From Pseudohongiella sp. (GTDB lineage: Bacteria; Pseudomonadota; Gammaproteobacteria; Pseudomonadales; Pseudohongiellaceae): a stretch of 64,000 nucleotides of DNA. The notes beneath the pieces were generated by a model that saw only the letters and a program-made list of their open reading frames with translations, ran no database searches and had not been told where the DNA came from. Made by a program: the position numbers and the translations under genes. Positions 1-9,232 of this stretch are shown piece by piece. Where the stretch lies: positions 27,230 to 91,229 of the forward strand of contig JAUYSM010000111.1 in NCBI GenBank assembly GCA_030696315.1, in the 5' to 3' direction. The stretch's first letter is position 1; each line of letters starts with the position of its first letter.

Positions 1-46
1 CCGGCGTCAAAACTTCTTGTTTCTTGCGCTTGTTATCCCAACATGC

Positions 47-64
47 AGGTCAAATTTTTGACCT
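47..64. promoter_or_regulatory. FleQ/FlrA-box-like palindrome upstream of flrB
   Basis: An 18-base inverted repeat, AGGTCAAA-TT-TTTGACCT, is perfect on both arms. Its core GTCAAATTTTTGAC matches the published Pseudomonas FleQ box (GTCAAT-NN-ATTGAC) at all positions except the symmetric inner pair. It lies about 50 bases upstream of the -24 element of the sigma54 promoter, where an enhancer-binding activator would sit. The activator gene (flrA/fleQ) is not in the window and would be expected just upstream. Binding is inferred. Confidence 0.6.
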
Positions 65-113
65 CAGTCCAAATCCCGTTTTCATGTAATTGATATTTAA
101 AGTATTTATCTCA

Positions 114-129
114 TGGCACAAACATTGCT
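114..129 (+). promoter_or_regulatory. sigma54 promoter of flrBC
   Basis: TGGCACAAACATTGCT matches the RpoN consensus TGGCACG-N4-TTGCW at every position but one. GG is at 115-116 and GC at 127-128, with the required 10-base gap. Transcription would start near 140, giving a leader of about 40 bases before flrB. Class III flagellar control through a sigma54-dependent two-component operon is established for Vibrio and Pseudomonas. Confidence 0.85.
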
Positions 130-179
130 ATGAGCTTTATGTACAAATCATTTACTTGCTTTTGCGGGATATTCGTTAA

Positions 180-1463
180 ATGACATCAACACAACTGGCA
201 ACGATGAGTCTGCGCTCTGGCGCTTTGCAACCGAGCGCGGCGCAGGCTCTGGAAATGGCATTCAAGGCATTTAATGAACTTTCGGGTGAACTGAACCAGA
301 CCTGGCAAGCCTTGGAAGATCAGGTGCGCCACTTGACCATCGAATTGGAAGCCGCAAACACTCAACGCTTGAAAGAACTCGCTGATAAAGAGCGAATCGC
401 CCGCCGACTGCAAAAACTGCTGCAATTGTTGCCCGGTGGTGTGGTTGTTTTGAATGAGAAAGGCAAAGTTGCCGAATGCAATGCCGCCGCCATCGATTTG
501 CTGGGTGCGCCTTTAGAAAATCAAGCCTGGCTGGATATCATTCGCCAACGCTTTGCTCCCAAAAAGGATGATGGACACGAAATTTCTCTGGTGAATGGCA
601 AACGCGTCAGCCTGCTCAGCCGCTCGCTTGATGAAGAGCCCGGCCAAATCATTCTGATTACTGACCAGACCGAAACCCGGCGCCTGCAACAAAGTCTCAG
701 TCGTCACCAGCGCCTTATGGAAATGGGCAAAATGGTTTCCTCACTGGCCCACCAGATCCGTACACCTCTGTCTGCTGCCATGTTGTACGCAGGCCATCTT
801 GGCAATCTTGCAGAGGTCTCGGCAAAAGAAGAGCCCAGCGATGCACGTTTTTCCCGAACACACGAGCGCTTGATGTCACGCTTGCAAAACATGGAGCGTC
901 AGGTGCGCGACATGTTGATCTTTGCGCGCGGCGAAGCAGTGCTTGATGAGACGCTGAGCTTACGCCAGATTTTTGACGAAACCCGTGTGGCCGCCGAGGT
1001 ACTGTCAAGATCCGGTGTGCTGGCGTGTGATTGGCAGAACAATGTGCCTGACTGTTTTGTGGCGTGTAACAAAGAATCTCTTATCGGAGCGCTACTTAAT
1101 TTGATGGAAAATGCTGTCCAGAACGGTGGCCTTGCGGTGCAGCTAACCATAGTTGCAGAGCAACTTCCCAGCGCTAACAGCTCGAAAAATAAGACTATTT
1201 GCATCTACGTGGAAGATAACGGCCCTGGCATTGACCCAGAAAAACTGGCGCACGTGACGGAAGCTTTTTACACCACCCGCGCACAAGGCACCGGACTTGG
1301 CCTGGCAGTTGCATTAATCGTAGCGCGAGCACATGGCGGAAAGTTTTTTATCGAAAATCGCAAACAACATGAAGTTGATACATGCACCGGCGTTCGAGCA
1401 GGTTTCATTCTTCCATGTGTATCACCGCAATCCGCATCACAAGCTGGAGAGTCAAATGAGTAA
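180..1463 (+). CDS. flrB: Flagellar sensor histidine kinase FlrB/FleS
   Basis: Cytoplasmic two-component kinase (427 residues) that phosphorylates the adjacent regulator FlrC to turn on the middle (sigma54) flagellar genes. A coiled-coil N-terminus (about 30-80) leads into a PAS-like domain (about 82-165). The dimerisation box AHQIRTPLSAA carries the phospho-accepting His191. The ATPase part shows an N box (NLMENAVQNGG), G1 (VEDNGPGID) and G2 (GTGLGLAVA). No membrane segment is seen, as in FlrB/FleS. The ATG at 180 is about 40 bases behind the predicted sigma54 start and has only a weak ribosome binding site. It overlaps flrC by 8 bases. Confidence 0.93.
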   Translation: MTSTQLATMSLRSGALQPSAAQALEMAFKAFNELSGELNQTWQALEDQVRHLTIELEAANTQRLKELADKERIARRLQKLLQLLPGGVVVLNEKGKVAECNAAAIDLLGAPLENQAWLDIIRQRFAPKKDDGHEISLVNGKRVSLLSRSLDEEPGQIILITDQTETRRLQQSLSRHQRLMEMGKMVSSLAHQIRTPLSAAMLYAGHLGNLAEVSAKEEPSDARFSRTHERLMSRLQNMERQVRDMLIFARGEAVLDETLSLRQIFDETRVAAEVLSRSGVLACDWQNNVPDCFVACNKESLIGALLNLMENAVQNGGLAVQLTIVAEQLPSANSSKNKTICIYVEDNGPGIDPEKLAHVTEAFYTTRAQGTGLGLAVALIVARAHGGKFFIENRKQHEVDTCTGVRAGFILPCVSPQSASQAGESNE

Positions 1464-2916
1464 AACAAGTATTCTGGTAGTAGAAGACAACTGGGACTTG
1501 CGCGAAGCGCTCAGTGATACGCTGGAGTATGCCGGTTACGATGTACTGGCCGTCCCGGGTGGCGAGCAAGCATTGCAAGCCTTGTCGCAGCGTCGCATGG
1601 ACATGGTGGTATCGGATATCAACATGGACGGCATGGACGGTCACGAGTTGCTGGTGCGGGTACGAGCGCTGTACCCCGTGATGCCAGTAATTTTAATTAC
1701 CGCATTTGGCAGCATCGGAAGCTCAGTGCGCGCCATGCGCGAAGGCGCTGTCGACTACCTGTTGAAACCCTTCAAGCCTGAACAGTTGATCGCCACGGTT
1801 GAGAAGTACCTGACACAACGTGTCAGTGACCGCACCGACCCGATAGCCGTTGAACCCTCAAGCCAACAATTGCTCGCACTGGCGCGCAAAGTGGCGCAAT
1901 CAGATGCTACCGTCTTGATCTCTGGGGAAAGCGGCACCGGTAAAGAAGTGTTAGCTCAATATATTCACCAGCAATCGCCGCGCAAAAATGGACCATTTGT
2001 CGCCATCAACTGTGCTGCGATTCCGGAAAACATGCTGGAAGCTACACTGTTTGGCCACGAAAAAGGCTCCTTCACTGGCGCCTACCAAAGCAGCCCCGGC
2101 AAGTTTGAGCAGGCCGATGGCGGCACACTGCTGCTCGACGAAATATCCGAGATGGACATCGGGCTGCAGGCAAAGATTCTTCGTGTGTTACAAGAGCGTG
2201 AAGTAGAACGACTGGGCAGTCGTAAGACGCTGCATCTGAACGTTCGGGTGATTGCAACCACCAACCGGGACTTGCGCCTGTGCGTCAGAGAAGGACGCTT
2301 TCGCGAAGATCTTTTTTACCGACTGAGTGTGTTCCCCTTGGCGTGGCAGGCATTGCGCAATCGGCAATTGGACATCATTCCGCTGGCGACACGCTTGTTG
2401 ATTCAACACGCACAGCGTATGGGCCGCGGTGCTGTGCATCTTGGCGACAGTGCCAAATCGGCCATGTTGGCTTATGAGTGGCCAGGTAACGTGCGCGAAC
2501 TGGACAACGTCTTGCAACGTGCACTGATTATTCAGGATGGTTCACAAATCAATGCCGCTGCGCTGGGTTTATCGGATTACAACGGCATGGGCATGTCCGA
2601 GCCCCTTTACACACAACCCACGCAGACACCTGCGATTCACACCCAGATCTCTCAGCCAATCAGCGCGGCGTCCACGCCGTTCGAAAGTATGTCATTGAAC
2701 CAGAGCGAGACACCGTTTAAATCCTCGGAAGACAGTGACTTGGGCTCTGATCTGAAACAACGTGAGTTTCAAATTATTATCAGCGCACTGAAGCAACAGG
2801 GTGGCCGACGCAAAGAGACAGCTGACGCCCTGGGTGTCAGCGCGCGTACCTTGCGCTACAAGCTGGCGCGTATGCGAGACATGGGAATCAATATTGATTC
2901 CATGGTCAGTGCTTGA
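1456..2916 (+). CDS. flrC: Sigma54-dependent flagellar response regulator FlrC/FleR
   Basis: Activator of hook-basal body genes (486 residues). Receiver domain at 1-120 with phospho-acceptor Asp54 in VSDINMDG. Next comes an AAA+ domain with Walker A GESGTGKE and the sigma54-contact loop GSFTGA (GAFTGA in most family members). It ends in a Fis-type helix-turn-helix (KETADALGVSARTLRYKL). The reading frame is open from 1333, but ATG 1456 follows GGAG at 1446-1449 and starts directly with the receiver domain, so 1456 is chosen. It is translationally coupled to flrB. Confidence 0.94.
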   Translation: MSKTSILVVEDNWDLREALSDTLEYAGYDVLAVPGGEQALQALSQRRMDMVVSDINMDGMDGHELLVRVRALYPVMPVILITAFGSIGSSVRAMREGAVDYLLKPFKPEQLIATVEKYLTQRVSDRTDPIAVEPSSQQLLALARKVAQSDATVLISGESGTGKEVLAQYIHQQSPRKNGPFVAINCAAIPENMLEATLFGHEKGSFTGAYQSSPGKFEQADGGTLLLDEISEMDIGLQAKILRVLQEREVERLGSRKTLHLNVRVIATTNRDLRLCVREGRFREDLFYRLSVFPLAWQALRNRQLDIIPLATRLLIQHAQRMGRGAVHLGDSAKSAMLAYEWPGNVRELDNVLQRALIIQDGSQINAAALGLSDYNGMGMSEPLYTQPTQTPAIHTQISQPISAASTPFESMSLNQSETPFKSSEDSDLGSDLKQREFQIIISALKQQGGRRKETADALGVSARTLRYKLARMRDMGINIDSMVSA

Positions 2917-2969
2917 GCGCTCGACCACATATACACAGAACTTTGAATTGACTTGAATGGTGAAGCAAC

Positions 2970-3347
2970 ATGAATGGTGTAACTGATCGAATGGATATTA
3001 ACCAACTGCTCCTGCAGATGCGCGAAATTCGTGGCCAGATCCAGACCCCATCTGTCAGACCGGAAGAAATAGCTAACGCCTTAGGCGCGGGCAGTGGCGC
3101 ATCGGCAACCGGTCAAAGTGAACGCACAGGTTTTGCAGACATGCTAAAAAGTGCGGTTAATTCGGTCAATGAAACTCAACAAAAATCCAGTGAGTTGCAA
3201 CGCGCATTTGAAATGGGCGACCCACAAGTCGACATCACACAAGTCATGATTCAAATGCAAAAAGCCAGTGTGTCTTTTGAAGCCATGAATCAGGTTCGCA
3301 ATCGTCTGGTCACCGCATACCAAGACATTATGAACATGCCAATATGA
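2970..3347 (+). CDS. fliE: Flagellar MS-ring/rod junction protein FliE
   Basis: Small basal-body protein (125 residues; family about 105-115) that joins the MS ring to the rod and is exported early. The conserved C-terminal half is present ([16 protein letters not shown], then [15 protein letters not shown]...[16 protein letters not shown]). It begins the fliE-J run 53 bases after flrC. No clear sigma54 site was found in that gap, so it may be cotranscribed with flrBC. ATG 2991 (MDINQLLL) is an alternative start. Confidence 0.92.
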   Translation: MNGVTDRMDINQLLLQMREIRGQIQTPSVRPEEIANALGAGSGASATGQSERTGFADMLKSAVNSVNETQQKSSELQRAFEMGDPQVDITQVMIQMQKASVSFEAMNQVRNRLVTAYQDIMNMPI

Positions 3348-3386
3348 ATATGAATTTTTATACGATGTTTTTAACAGGGCAATAAC

Positions 3387-5081
3387 ATGGCCACAGCGGA
3401 TTTAGCAAGTTCACAAACATCTGGCGCGGGTGCCGCAGCTAAAGGCGGCAGTAACTTTTTGACCGGATTTAATCGCCTGAATGTTATCCGACAGGCAGGT
3501 TTGCTGGTTGGTCTGGCAGCCAGCATTGCGCTGGGTTTCAGCGTGGTGCTCTGGAGTCAGCGCGAGGAATACCAGCCGGTTTACCCGAGTCTGCAGGGGT
3601 TTGATGTATCGGAACTTGCGCAAGTGCTGGAAGCTGGCACAGTACCGTATCGAATTGATCCGGCATCGGGCGTGCTGTTGGTGCCAGCGGATCAGGTCGC
3701 GGCCGTTCGCCTTGAGATCGCGGCCGCCGGAATCTCGCGCGACAACGGTTTTGGTTATGAGTTTATGGATCAGGAGGCCAGCCTTGGTACCAGCCAGTTC
3801 ATGGAGGAAAACCGCTACAAACGCAGCCTGGAAGGCGAACTGCAACGAACCATCACAAATTTCCGTCATGTTCAGGCAGCCAGAGTGCACCTTGCCACAC
3901 CGGAACGAACTGTCTTTGTCAGAGATGCACGCAAACCCACCGCATCGGTCTTTTTGACCTTATTGTCGGGCCGTCAATTGACTGACACACAGGTTCAGGC
4001 AATCTCCAATCTGGTTGCCTCCAGTGTCCCCAACATGGATCCGGTCGATGTAACGGTTGTTGATCAGGCTGGCAACTTGTTGTCCCGTCGTGACGATAAC
4101 CCGGAATTTAAAATTGCGGGCGAGCAATTTGAGTACGTCCGTCGTTATGAAGAAACACTGGTATCGCGCGTAAACCGAATTCTTATGCCCCTGCTGGGGT
4201 CTGGACGTTTTACGGCGGAAGTAGCTGCGGATATCGATTTCACCCGCACAGAACAGGCGGCAGAGACTTACAGTCCGGAGACGGCAGTCCTGCGTAGTGA
4301 ACAATCGATGGATGAACGCAGGGCCGGCGGTGAAATCATTGCAGGCATTCCTGGTGCGCTGAGCAACCAACCGCCTGCTGCAGCACAGGCACCAGAAACA
4401 CTCGGGCAAGCGCAGGCAGCACAAACTGCCGCGGATAACACCAATGTGCGCTCACAAGCCACCCGCAATTATGAAATCGATAGAACCATCAGCTACATTA
4501 CCAGCGACCCGGTGACTGTGCGTCGTTTGTCGATTGCGGTGGTGATTGATGAACCAGAAGGCGAAGGTATAGCGCCATGGACGCCCGAGGACATTGAGCG
4601 TATTACTGCCTTAGTGCGAGATGCGGTGGGTTACAGTGTTGAACGAGGTGACAGTGTCACTGTAATCAACAAAAAATTCGCCCAACCAGAACTGACGGTG
4701 ATGGAAGAATTACCCATATGGCAACAATCCTGGTTTGCCGGCGCGTTGCGCCAGGGAGCAGGTGCATTGTTTGTATTGATTCTGGTGTTTGGTGTATTGA
4801 TGCCCGTTTTGCGTCGACTGTCGGCAGTCGGTACTGACAGCCGCGCCTTGGTGCCCGTTGTGGCAGGCCGGAATGGCGGTGACATGCAATATGCAGATGT
4901 ACAGGCTGACGGATCGCGCATGAGCGATGACTCGGTGACTTTGTCAGGCGGTGATGATCTGCTGTTGTCAGGCCCAACCGAGAGTTATGAACGGCAACTC
5001 AGCACGATTAAAGGCCTGGTTGCTCAGGATCCTGCCCGTGTTGCACAGGTGGTAAAAAACTGGATAGCGAATGATGTCTGA
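3387..5081 (+). CDS. fliF: Flagellar MS-ring protein FliF
   Basis: Inner-membrane ring protein on which the basal body assembles (564 residues; E. coli 552). An N-terminal membrane segment lies at about 37-57 (AGLLVGLAASIALGFSVVLW) and a second near 455-475 (GAGALFVLILVFGVLMPV). Periplasmic ring-building motifs lie between, including RTITNFRHVQAARVHLATP. The cytoplasmic tail that binds FliG follows the second segment and ends in DPARVAQVVKNWI. The stop overlaps the fliG start, indicating coupled translation of the two partners. Confidence 0.96.
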   Translation: MATADLASSQTSGAGAAAKGGSNFLTGFNRLNVIRQAGLLVGLAASIALGFSVVLWSQREEYQPVYPSLQGFDVSELAQVLEAGTVPYRIDPASGVLLVPADQVAAVRLEIAAAGISRDNGFGYEFMDQEASLGTSQFMEENRYKRSLEGELQRTITNFRHVQAARVHLATPERTVFVRDARKPTASVFLTLLSGRQLTDTQVQAISNLVASSVPNMDPVDVTVVDQAGNLLSRRDDNPEFKIAGEQFEYVRRYEETLVSRVNRILMPLLGSGRFTAEVAADIDFTRTEQAAETYSPETAVLRSEQSMDERRAGGEIIAGIPGALSNQPPAAAQAPETLGQAQAAQTAADNTNVRSQATRNYEIDRTISYITSDPVTVRRLSIAVVIDEPEGEGIAPWTPEDIERITALVRDAVGYSVERGDSVTVINKKFAQPELTVMEELPIWQQSWFAGALRQGAGALFVLILVFGVLMPVLRRLSAVGTDSRALVPVVAGRNGGDMQYADVQADGSRMSDDSVTLSGGDDLLLSGPTESYERQLSTIKGLVAQDPARVAQVVKNWIANDV

Positions 5082-6099
5082 TAAAAATGCTGCTGAAAAG
5101 TTAGGTCGTAGTGTCAGCCCGCTGGAGCGTGCTGCAATCTTGCTCATGAGTATGGGTGAAAAAGACGCGGCCGAAGTACTCAAACAGATGGGCCCTAAAG
5201 AAGTCCAAAAAGTTGGCTCAGCCATGTCAACACTAAAATCCGTGACACAAGACACAGTGTCTGGTGTGTTATCTGTATTTCTGACCGAGTGTGGTAATCA
5301 AAGTGGTCTGGGAATCGGGGCTGACGCCTACATCCGCACGATGCTGACTGAGGCACTTGGAGAAGAACGCGCGCGCGGTTTGCTTGATCGAATTCTGCTG
5401 GGAGGCGCAAGCTCCGGGATCAATAGTCTGAAATGGATGGATTCCCGATCCGTGGCGGATGTGATTCGTAACGAGCACCCGCAAATTCAGGCAGTAGTCC
5501 TGAGTTACCTTGAACCTGATCAGTCGGCCAGTATTCTTTCAAATTTCCCGGACAAGGTTCGCGTCGAAATCATGATGCGAATCGCCTCACTGGAAAGTGT
5601 GCAACCTGAAGCGCTGAAAGAGCTGAACCTGATTCTTGAAAAACAGTTCTCCGGCAAGGGTGCAAATCCGTCAACTACCATTGGTGGCACAAAAACTGCT
5701 GCAGAAATCATGAACAACCTGGAAGGTGCCATTGAGCAAGAACTGATGCAGTCAATCAAAAATCTGGATGAGGATATCGGAAACCAGATTCAAGATCTGA
5801 TGTTTGTATTTGATAATCTTAGAGAAGTTGATGACCGCGGCATCCAGTCTTTGTTAAGGGAAGTGTCATCGGAGGTATTGATTCTGGCGCTTAAAGGTGC
5901 CGATGACTTCCTGAAGGAAAAGTTTTTTAACAACATGTCCAAACGGGCGGCAGAGTTGTTGCGTGACGATCTGGAAGCCAAAGGGCCGGTTCGCATTATT
6001 GAAGTTGAAGCGGCACAGAAAGAGATTCTGGTGGTTGCCCGACGCATGGCAGATTCCGGCGAAATTCAACTCGGCGGCGGCGGCGAGGCCATGATCTGA
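5071..6099 (+). CDS. fliG: Flagellar motor switch protein FliG
   Basis: C-ring protein that attaches to FliF and contacts the stator to generate torque (342 residues; E. coli 331). Family signatures include the N-terminal SPLERAAILLMSMGE, the EHPQ motif (NEHPQIQAVVLSYL) in the middle domain, and the C-terminal torque helix region (DDRGIQSLLREV). ATG ATG lies at 5071/5074. The first is taken and the second would lose one residue. It overlaps fliF by 11 bases. Confidence 0.96.
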   Translation: MMSDKNAAEKLGRSVSPLERAAILLMSMGEKDAAEVLKQMGPKEVQKVGSAMSTLKSVTQDTVSGVLSVFLTECGNQSGLGIGADAYIRTMLTEALGEERARGLLDRILLGGASSGINSLKWMDSRSVADVIRNEHPQIQAVVLSYLEPDQSASILSNFPDKVRVEIMMRIASLESVQPEALKELNLILEKQFSGKGANPSTTIGGTKTAAEIMNNLEGAIEQELMQSIKNLDEDIGNQIQDLMFVFDNLREVDDRGIQSLLREVSSEVLILALKGADDFLKEKFFNNMSKRAAELLRDDLEAKGPVRIIEVEAAQKEILVVARRMADSGEIQLGGGGEAMI

Positions 6100-6172
6100 C
6101 CACCCAAAAGTCAGATCGCCATGCCGAAAAGCTAATGCAAAAAATTGAAGATCCGCAGCGTGGAGCAGCAAC

Positions 6173-7228
6173 ATGACAATTCAGCGGCATATTTTTGACG
6201 GCAACTCCCGTATCGGCCAGAAAGATCTGGAACAGGAACCCGTGCTGCGCTGGATTCCACCAACCATTGGTAAAGGTGGCAATCTGGTTCATGCCGAACC
6301 CCGCGAAGAGTCTGTACTACGCCAGGTAGTTTCACAGGTTGCCCCACGAAACTCTGTTGAAAAACCGACCGCCGGCCATGCTGCCTCACCCACGGAAATA
6401 GCTCGCGAATTTGATCAGGCACGTGAGGAGGGCTTGATGCTCGGCCGTCAGGAAGGCATGCACAAAGGCCTTGAGGAAGGTCGCCGTCAGGGCATGGATC
6501 AAGGCAGGGAACAAGGTCTTCAAGAGGGGAGAGAACAAGGCAGGGCAGAAGGGTATAAAGATGGCTTAAAACGTGCAGAGACCGAGGTAAGCCAGCAAAT
6601 GGCAACGCTGGATAGCATCCTGACACATTTGACCCACGCGTTAAATGAACAGGATTATCAATTGGAGCAAGCGCTGCTGACCTTGAGTAAAGAAATTGCA
6701 CGTCACGTTGTCCAGCGCGAACTGATGATAGACAGCAGCCACATCATGGCTATTGTGCGTCAGGCCATAGCGACCCTACCGGCCAGTCGCGATAACGTCC
6801 GAATTTTGGTAAACCCCGATGATGTGCCGGTGGTCGAACGTGCGGCACAGGACAACGGTGACAGTTGGCGGGTGATAGGCAGTTCACAGATTGCACGCGG
6901 TGGCTGCCGCGTGGAGACCGATCAAAGTGTGGTTGATTTTACAACCGGCGAGCGTTTTAAACAGGTACTAGAACAGATCGTGAACCGACAATTGTCACAA
7001 GATCAGGATCAAGGCGCAGTCACCGTGCCTGCCGGTGAAAATTTTGTCATTGCCCCGGATCCGGTTGTGCGCTCGCGCGCAGCGTCTGCGACCAGCAACA
7101 TCAAAACACCTCCACACAAAAGTTTTGCAGAAGAAGCGGCCAGCCTGGCCTCAGCTCAAATGGCAGAGGGCATCGCTGCGCCTGAACTATCCAAGTTCGC
7201 TTCGCTTACCAGAGATCAGGAGTACTGA
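6173..7228 (+). CDS. fliH: Flagellar export regulator FliH, extended N-terminus
   Basis: Cytoplasmic regulator and stalk of the FliI ATPase (351 residues against 228 in E. coli). Residues about 81-129 form a run of glycines every fourth position ([17 protein letters not shown] and onward, about 11 GxxxG steps), the known FliH helical glycine repeat but long here. The conserved FliH/YscL C-terminal domain follows ([22 protein letters not shown]). About 90 residues of polar tail come after it. The extra length is in the first 80 and last 90 residues. Its stop is 2 bases from fliI. Confidence 0.9.
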   Translation: MTIQRHIFDGNSRIGQKDLEQEPVLRWIPPTIGKGGNLVHAEPREESVLRQVVSQVAPRNSVEKPTAGHAASPTEIAREFDQAREEGLMLGRQEGMHKGLEEGRRQGMDQGREQGLQEGREQGRAEGYKDGLKRAETEVSQQMATLDSILTHLTHALNEQDYQLEQALLTLSKEIARHVVQRELMIDSSHIMAIVRQAIATLPASRDNVRILVNPDDVPVVERAAQDNGDSWRVIGSSQIARGGCRVETDQSVVDFTTGERFKQVLEQIVNRQLSQDQDQGAVTVPAGENFVIAPDPVVRSRAASATSNIKTPPHKSFAEEAASLASAQMAEGIAAPELSKFASLTRDQEY

Positions 7229-7230
7229 TC

Positions 7231-8688
7231 ATGTTGAGGCAACATCTTGCACAACGACTTCGCTGCTATCTGCCCACTGAGACGCCTGTTACTCAGCCGG
7301 TGATTGTTGGCCGATTGACGCGTGTTGTGGGCCTGACGCTGGAAGCCGTTGGTTGTAACGTCTCCCTGGGCGGCCGTTGTCTGGTCAGTCACCCGAGCGG
7401 TCGCGATATCGAGGCAGAAGTTGTTGGATTTGACGGTGCCAGAATTTTCCTGATGCCACTTTACGGCGTTGAAGGCTTGCAGCCCGGTGCCAGTGTTGTG
7501 CCCGCCGCTCAGAATCAAAAGCTGTGGGTAGGCAATGGATTGCTCGGCAGAGTACTCAACGGATTTGGTGAGCCAATTGATGGACTTGGCCCCTTGGCCA
7601 TGCATGAATGCCGGGAAGCAGGGCCCGAGAGAAGCATCAACCCATTAAAGCGTCAGCCTATCCGCCAGGCATTGGACGTCGGCATTGCGGCCATCAATGG
7701 TCTGTTAACTGTGGGCAAAGGCCAGCGTATTGGATTGTTTGCAGGCAGCGGCGTAGGTAAAAGCGTGCTATTGGGCATGATGACACGCTTTACCAATGCC
7801 GATGTGATTGTTGTTGGTCTTATCGGCGAACGGGGCCGTGAGGTCAAAGAGTTTATCGAGGAAATTCTGGGCGAGGAGGGCTTGCGCAGATCCGTTGTGG
7901 TTGCATCCCCAGCGGATGACTCACCACTCATGCGACTCCGTGCTGCCACCGTCACCACCCGGATTGCTGAAGGTTTCCGGGATCAGGGCAAAGATGTGCT
8001 GATGTTGATGGATTCGTTGACACGTTATGCCATGGCGCAGCGAGAAATTGCACTGGCGATTGGAGAACCACCTGCAACCAAGGGTTATCCGCCGTCAGTT
8101 TTTGCTCGATTGCCCCAATTGGTAGAGCGCGCGGGCAACGCCGATAAAGGCGGTGGCACTATCACTGCGTTTTATACAGTACTGACCGAAGGCGACGATC
8201 AACAAGACCCGATTGCCGATTCCGCGCGAGCCATCCTGGATGGACACATTGTGCTGTCGCGCGCATTGGCCGAACAGGGGCACTATCCCGCCATCGATGT
8301 TGAAGCATCTATCAGCCGGGTTATGCCTTCAGTGGTGAGCACAGAACATCTCGCCAAGGCACAATTATTCAAGCGCGTTTATTCCCGTTACCAGCAGAAT
8401 CGCGACTTGATCAGTGTGGGTGCCTATACCATGGGTGCCGACAAAGATATCGATTTTGCGATTGAGCGCATGCCCCATTTACGCCAGTTTCTGCAACAAG
8501 GTTTAAGCGAGAATATCGCACTCGTCACTGCCGTGGAACGTCTTGGCAAAGCCATCACACCGCTCTCAAGAGCCATGCCCGGAAACAACCCGGGCGCTGG
8601 CAACGTCACCACCTTGCAGCCGCGCACACTCGGTGCCAGTGACCGTAACACTGCCGCAAGCAATAATGCCGCCGGCAAAGCCTCATGA
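7231..8688 (+). CDS. fliI: Flagellar export ATPase FliI
   Basis: F1-beta-like ATPase that energises substrate unfolding at the flagellar export gate (485 residues). Walker A GSGVGKS is at about 172-178, the catalytic glutamate region [10 protein letters not shown] follows, and Walker B is [15 protein letters not shown] 7231 follows fliH after 2 bases. It overlaps fliJ by 4 bases. A Ser/Asn/Ala-rich tail of about 35 residues extends past the usual C-terminus. Confidence 0.96.
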   Translation: MLRQHLAQRLRCYLPTETPVTQPVIVGRLTRVVGLTLEAVGCNVSLGGRCLVSHPSGRDIEAEVVGFDGARIFLMPLYGVEGLQPGASVVPAAQNQKLWVGNGLLGRVLNGFGEPIDGLGPLAMHECREAGPERSINPLKRQPIRQALDVGIAAINGLLTVGKGQRIGLFAGSGVGKSVLLGMMTRFTNADVIVVGLIGERGREVKEFIEEILGEEGLRRSVVVASPADDSPLMRLRAATVTTRIAEGFRDQGKDVLMLMDSLTRYAMAQREIALAIGEPPATKGYPPSVFARLPQLVERAGNADKGGGTITAFYTVLTEGDDQQDPIADSARAILDGHIVLSRALAEQGHYPAIDVEASISRVMPSVVSTEHLAKAQLFKRVYSRYQQNRDLISVGAYTMGADKDIDFAIERMPHLRQFLQQGLSENIALVTAVERLGKAITPLSRAMPGNNPGAGNVTTLQPRTLGASDRNTAASNNAAGKAS

Positions 8689-9131
8689 ACCGCGTTAAAA
8701 GAATGCAACCAGTCCTGCGGATTGCTGAACTCGATGTGGAAAAAGCGGGCCGGCAGCTAGCTCAAATTCAGCAACGGATTCTGATCGAACAAGGCAAAGT
8801 TGTTCAACTGCAGGACTACCAGCAAGAGTACCGCCTTCGCTTGCAAACCGCCGGACAGGCTGGCATGAGCGTTGATAAACTCAGATTGTTTGATGGCTTT
8901 CATCAGCAGCTAGACAAAGCAATCGAGCAACAACAGCAATTGATTTCAAAAATTCAGCAAGATCAAGAAGTTATTAAATCAATCTGGCAACAGAAAGATA
9001 TCCGGTACAAAAGCCTTCAGAAAATGCTTGAGCGCATTGAGAAAGATGCCGCTGTGCAGCAAGCCCGCATAGAACAGCGCAACCACGACGAGTACTCGCG
9101 ACGTCGATCTGGCAATAACGGCTGGTCATAG
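8685..9131 (+). CDS. fliJ: Flagellar export chaperone FliJ
   Basis: Small (148-residue) all-helical coiled-coil protein, rich in Gln, Lys and Glu, which couples FliI to FlhA during export. Family members share little sequence, so the call rests on length (E. coli 147), coiled-coil character and place between fliI and fliK. ATG 8685 overlaps the fliI stop (ATGA). Confidence 0.9.
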   Translation: MNRVKRMQPVLRIAELDVEKAGRQLAQIQQRILIEQGKVVQLQDYQQEYRLRLQTAGQAGMSVDKLRLFDGFHQQLDKAIEQQQQLISKIQQDQEVIKSIWQQKDIRYKSLQKMLERIEKDAAVQQARIEQRNHDEYSRRRSGNNGWS

Positions 9132-9132
9132 T

Positions 9133-9148
9133 TGGCAGGATTTTTGCT
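9133..9148 (+). promoter_or_regulatory. sigma54 promoter before fliK
   Basis: TGGCAGGATTTTTGCT differs from TGGCACG-N4-TTGCW at one base. GG (9134-9135) and GC (9146-9147) are correctly spaced. It begins just after the fliJ stop and would start transcription near 9160, about 75 bases before fliK. This suggests that fliK has its own sigma54 promoter as well as read-through from fliE-J. Confidence 0.72.
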
Positions 9149-9232
9149 GATGCTGATGAGATAGCAGATGGGATAGCAGACCCAAACCGCAAACCAGACT
9201 CAGTAGCAAACCAGCAACAAAGGGCAGCAACG

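Noticed and set aside
1333..1455. Longer flrC start
   Set aside because: The added 41 residues overlap flrB and precede a receiver domain that normally starts at the N-terminus. ATG 1456 has a ribosome binding site.
5685..5700. TGGCACAAAAACTGCT, a sigma54-like match inside fliG
   Set aside because: Correct GG-GC spacing, but it lies in the middle of a conserved coding region with no gene start following. It is probably a chance match.
8154..8169. TGGCACTATCACTGCG in fliI
   Set aside because: It has GG-10-GC spacing but three mismatches and is wholly coding.
9149..9232. GATAGCAG and AAACC near-repeats before fliK as a repeat array
   Set aside because: Units are irregular and too few. They lie in the probable fliK leader.
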